Shown here piece by piece: positions 51,540 to 52,454 of a stretch of DNA of 52,454 bases; position 1 is the first letter of the stretch; each line of letters begins with the position of its first letter. Under the pieces are notes generated by a model. The model saw nothing but the letters and a program-made list of their open reading frames with translations, searched no databases and was not told the origin of the DNA. Source of the stretch: Burkholderia sp. S171 (GTDB lineage: Bacteria > Pseudomonadota > Gammaproteobacteria > Burkholderiales > Burkholderiaceae); the NCBI RefSeq assembly GCF_009766085.1, contig NZ_LMUF01000053.1:1-52454 (forward strand), read 5' to 3'. Position numbers and translations under genes: made by a program.

Positions 51540-52079
51540 ATGTGCTCTATCTGCGACCTCAAGATTGAATTTAACGTTGACCATCCCGGGTCGCTAACGG
51601 TGGCGGTCGCCACCCGTGAAGCGATCGAAGCAGGGGTGCTGCCGGAAAAGGTTTTCGATGGCCCGCTAGCCAATGTGAAGTTGCGTGTGGCTGCCATTGA
51701 TACGTTGAAGGCGTTGCAGTGTCGGCTGGAGTCGTCGATGTCGGTAAGCGAATTGATGGCGCTGCCGGATTTCTACGTGTTGCTCATTGAGATTGGGACG
51801 TGGGGCTTTTTCCACGCGACGGAGACCGGCTTCGATCCCGACTGCAGTCCGGAGCCGCCAGACGTGACTGCGGAAAACCAGGAGGACCGGGACGTGGTCT
51901 TTATTGCAACGGAAACGGCGATGGAAGCGGTGATCGAGGGTAGGCTTTCGCTGGAGAAGGCCTTCGCGGAGAAGTTGATCGTCCTGGACGCGGGCGCTGC
52001 GCATGCAGCGCTGCTGCATGCGGCACTCGATACGGCATTTCCGATAGAGAGCGCGGAGCGGCTTACGGTCGAGGTCTGA
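51540..52079 (+). CDS. Unknown protein downstream of the alkylsulfatase
   Basis: 179-residue acidic soluble protein. It begins MCSICDLKIEF, with a CxxC at C2 and C5, and has an internal pattern in which REAIEAGVLPEKVF and METAMEAVIEGRLSLEKAF-like segments seem to be repeats. No signal peptide or membrane segment. AAGGA lies about 11 bases before the ATG. It starts 33 bases after the sulfatase stop on the same strand and a strong hairpin follows, so the two form a unit. I do not recognise the family; the CxxC and acidic nature could suit metal handling or a chaperone role, which is a guess. Confidence 0.72.
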   Translation: MCSICDLKIEFNVDHPGSLTVAVATREAIEAGVLPEKVFDGPLANVKLRVAAIDTLKALQCRLESSMSVSELMALPDFYVLLIEIGTWGFFHATETGFDPDCSPEPPDVTAENQEDRDVVFIATETAMEAVIEGRLSLEKAFAEKLIVLDAGAAHAALLHAALDTAFPIESAERLTVEV

Positions 52080-52083
52080 ACAG

Positions 52084-52121
52084 AAGCGGTACTTGCGGCA
52101 CACGTGCTACAAGTACCGCTT
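52084..52121 (+). terminator. Terminator hairpin of the sulfatase unit
   Basis: Perfect 12-bp stem AAGCGGTACTTG (52084-52095) and CAAGTACCGCTT (52110-52121) with a 14-base loop, five bases after the stop of the preceding gene. The downstream sequence is not T-rich, but stem length and position make it a likely end of transcript. Confidence 0.65.
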
Positions 52122-52454
52122 GATGGTTGGCTACGTAATGCTCCAAGTATACTGATTCGGAGGGTGGTGTCCGCGGATAGCGCGGGGTGAACCTTGGGCG
52201 GGTTCAATCACTGGTGGCGAAGCGAGTCAGAACCTGTGTTCGGAGAAGGAGGGTTTCACACATCCTTCGCTCTGGCGAGCACCGTGCTTTTGGGGCACCT
52301 ATGAATGAAAACTGCACGCTGTCGACACTTAGGGTAGCGTGGTTGAAAGCGTTTTCTTTGCTTCGTTTCTTTGCCGCTTTCCCTCCATGTCAGGCTAGTT
52401 GTCGCGTCACTCGAATTTACTTTTAGTGCAAACTTGGGGGGCGGCAAGCGAATG
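52122..52454. other. Right end of the window, no gene seen
   Basis: 333 bases with no credible reading frame. It includes a TTTCTTTGC direct repeat around 52352-52374 and the dispersed motif at 52364-52377. A short frame from 52302 (MNENCTL...) lacks a ribosome site. Confidence 0.4.
52364..52377 (+). repeat. Short dispersed intergenic motif, copy 3
   Basis: CGTTTCTTTGCCGC, 13 of 14 identical to the first bases of the window and sharing its 10-base core with 9109-9100 on the minus strand. Confidence 0.25.

Noticed and set aside
1..52454. CRISPR array, tRNA/rRNA genes, insertion sequences, prophage or toxin-antitoxin pair
   Set aside because: No regularly spaced repeats, no cloverleaf-like or rRNA sequence noticed, and no transposase, integrase or typical small toxin frames.

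Overview
The window looks like a chromosome or megaplasmid segment of a Burkholderiaceae betaproteobacterium (Burkholderia, Paraburkholderia or Caballeronia type). This is inferred from the high GC content, the dense LysR/MocR/AraC-controlled metabolic modules, a second murA copy, and the protein families present. I ran no database search, so the genus is a judgement. I see no rRNA, tRNA, CRISPR array, transposase, integrase or plasmid origin. All regions read as accessory metabolism.

Layout: (1) 0.2-6.9 kb: MocR regulator divergent from a GNAT acetyltransferase, gamma-glutamyltransferase, a divergent MurA paralogue, and an orphan membrane domain normally fused to adenylate cyclases. (2) 7.1-12.6 kb: TetR/MFS pair with a visible operator-like dyad, AraC-MFS pair, NmrA-like protein and a small membrane protein. 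(3) 12.6-16.5 kb: PNPOx-FNR-ferredoxin fusion oxidoreductase and GST, divergent from a LysR gene. (4) 16.5-25.4 kb: organosulfur module. An SfnB/DszC-like flavoprotein is divergent from sfnG (dimethylsulfone monooxygenase). sfnG heads a compact seven-gene run with an eroded acyl-CoA-synthetase-like protein and a complete branched-chain-amino-acid-type (HAAT) ABC transporter. (5) 25.4-26 kb: a regulatory stretch with a decayed LysR-like remnant. (6) 26-38.1 kb: lactonase-type beta-propeller, three further LysR genes, peroxiredoxin, SDR, DUF1330 protein, bicupin, D-lactate dehydrogenase, a frameshifted small gene and a TAXI-type binding protein.

(7) 38.4-48.9 kb: a strikingly compact ten-gene minus-strand operon. 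It reads LysR, FAD monooxygenase-like protein, two Dpp/Opp permeases, two ATPases, binding protein, BAAT-like acyl hydrolase and two AhpD-like CMD proteins. Seven of its nine junctions are 4-nt start/stop overlaps. (8) 49-52.1 kb: a Tat-exported SdsA1-type alkylsulfatase with all predicted zinc ligands, behind a perfect 15-bp inverted repeat, followed by a small unknown protein and a strong terminator hairpin.

The best candidates for something undescribed are the ten-gene uptake-plus-oxidation operon (especially its pair of CMD proteins, one catalytic and one that has lost its cysteines) and the sfnG-pseudo-adenylating enzyme-HAAT transporter operon. Together with the alkylsulfatase they suggest a region devoted to scavenging sulfur or unusual organic nutrients, but the substrates cannot be read from the sequence.
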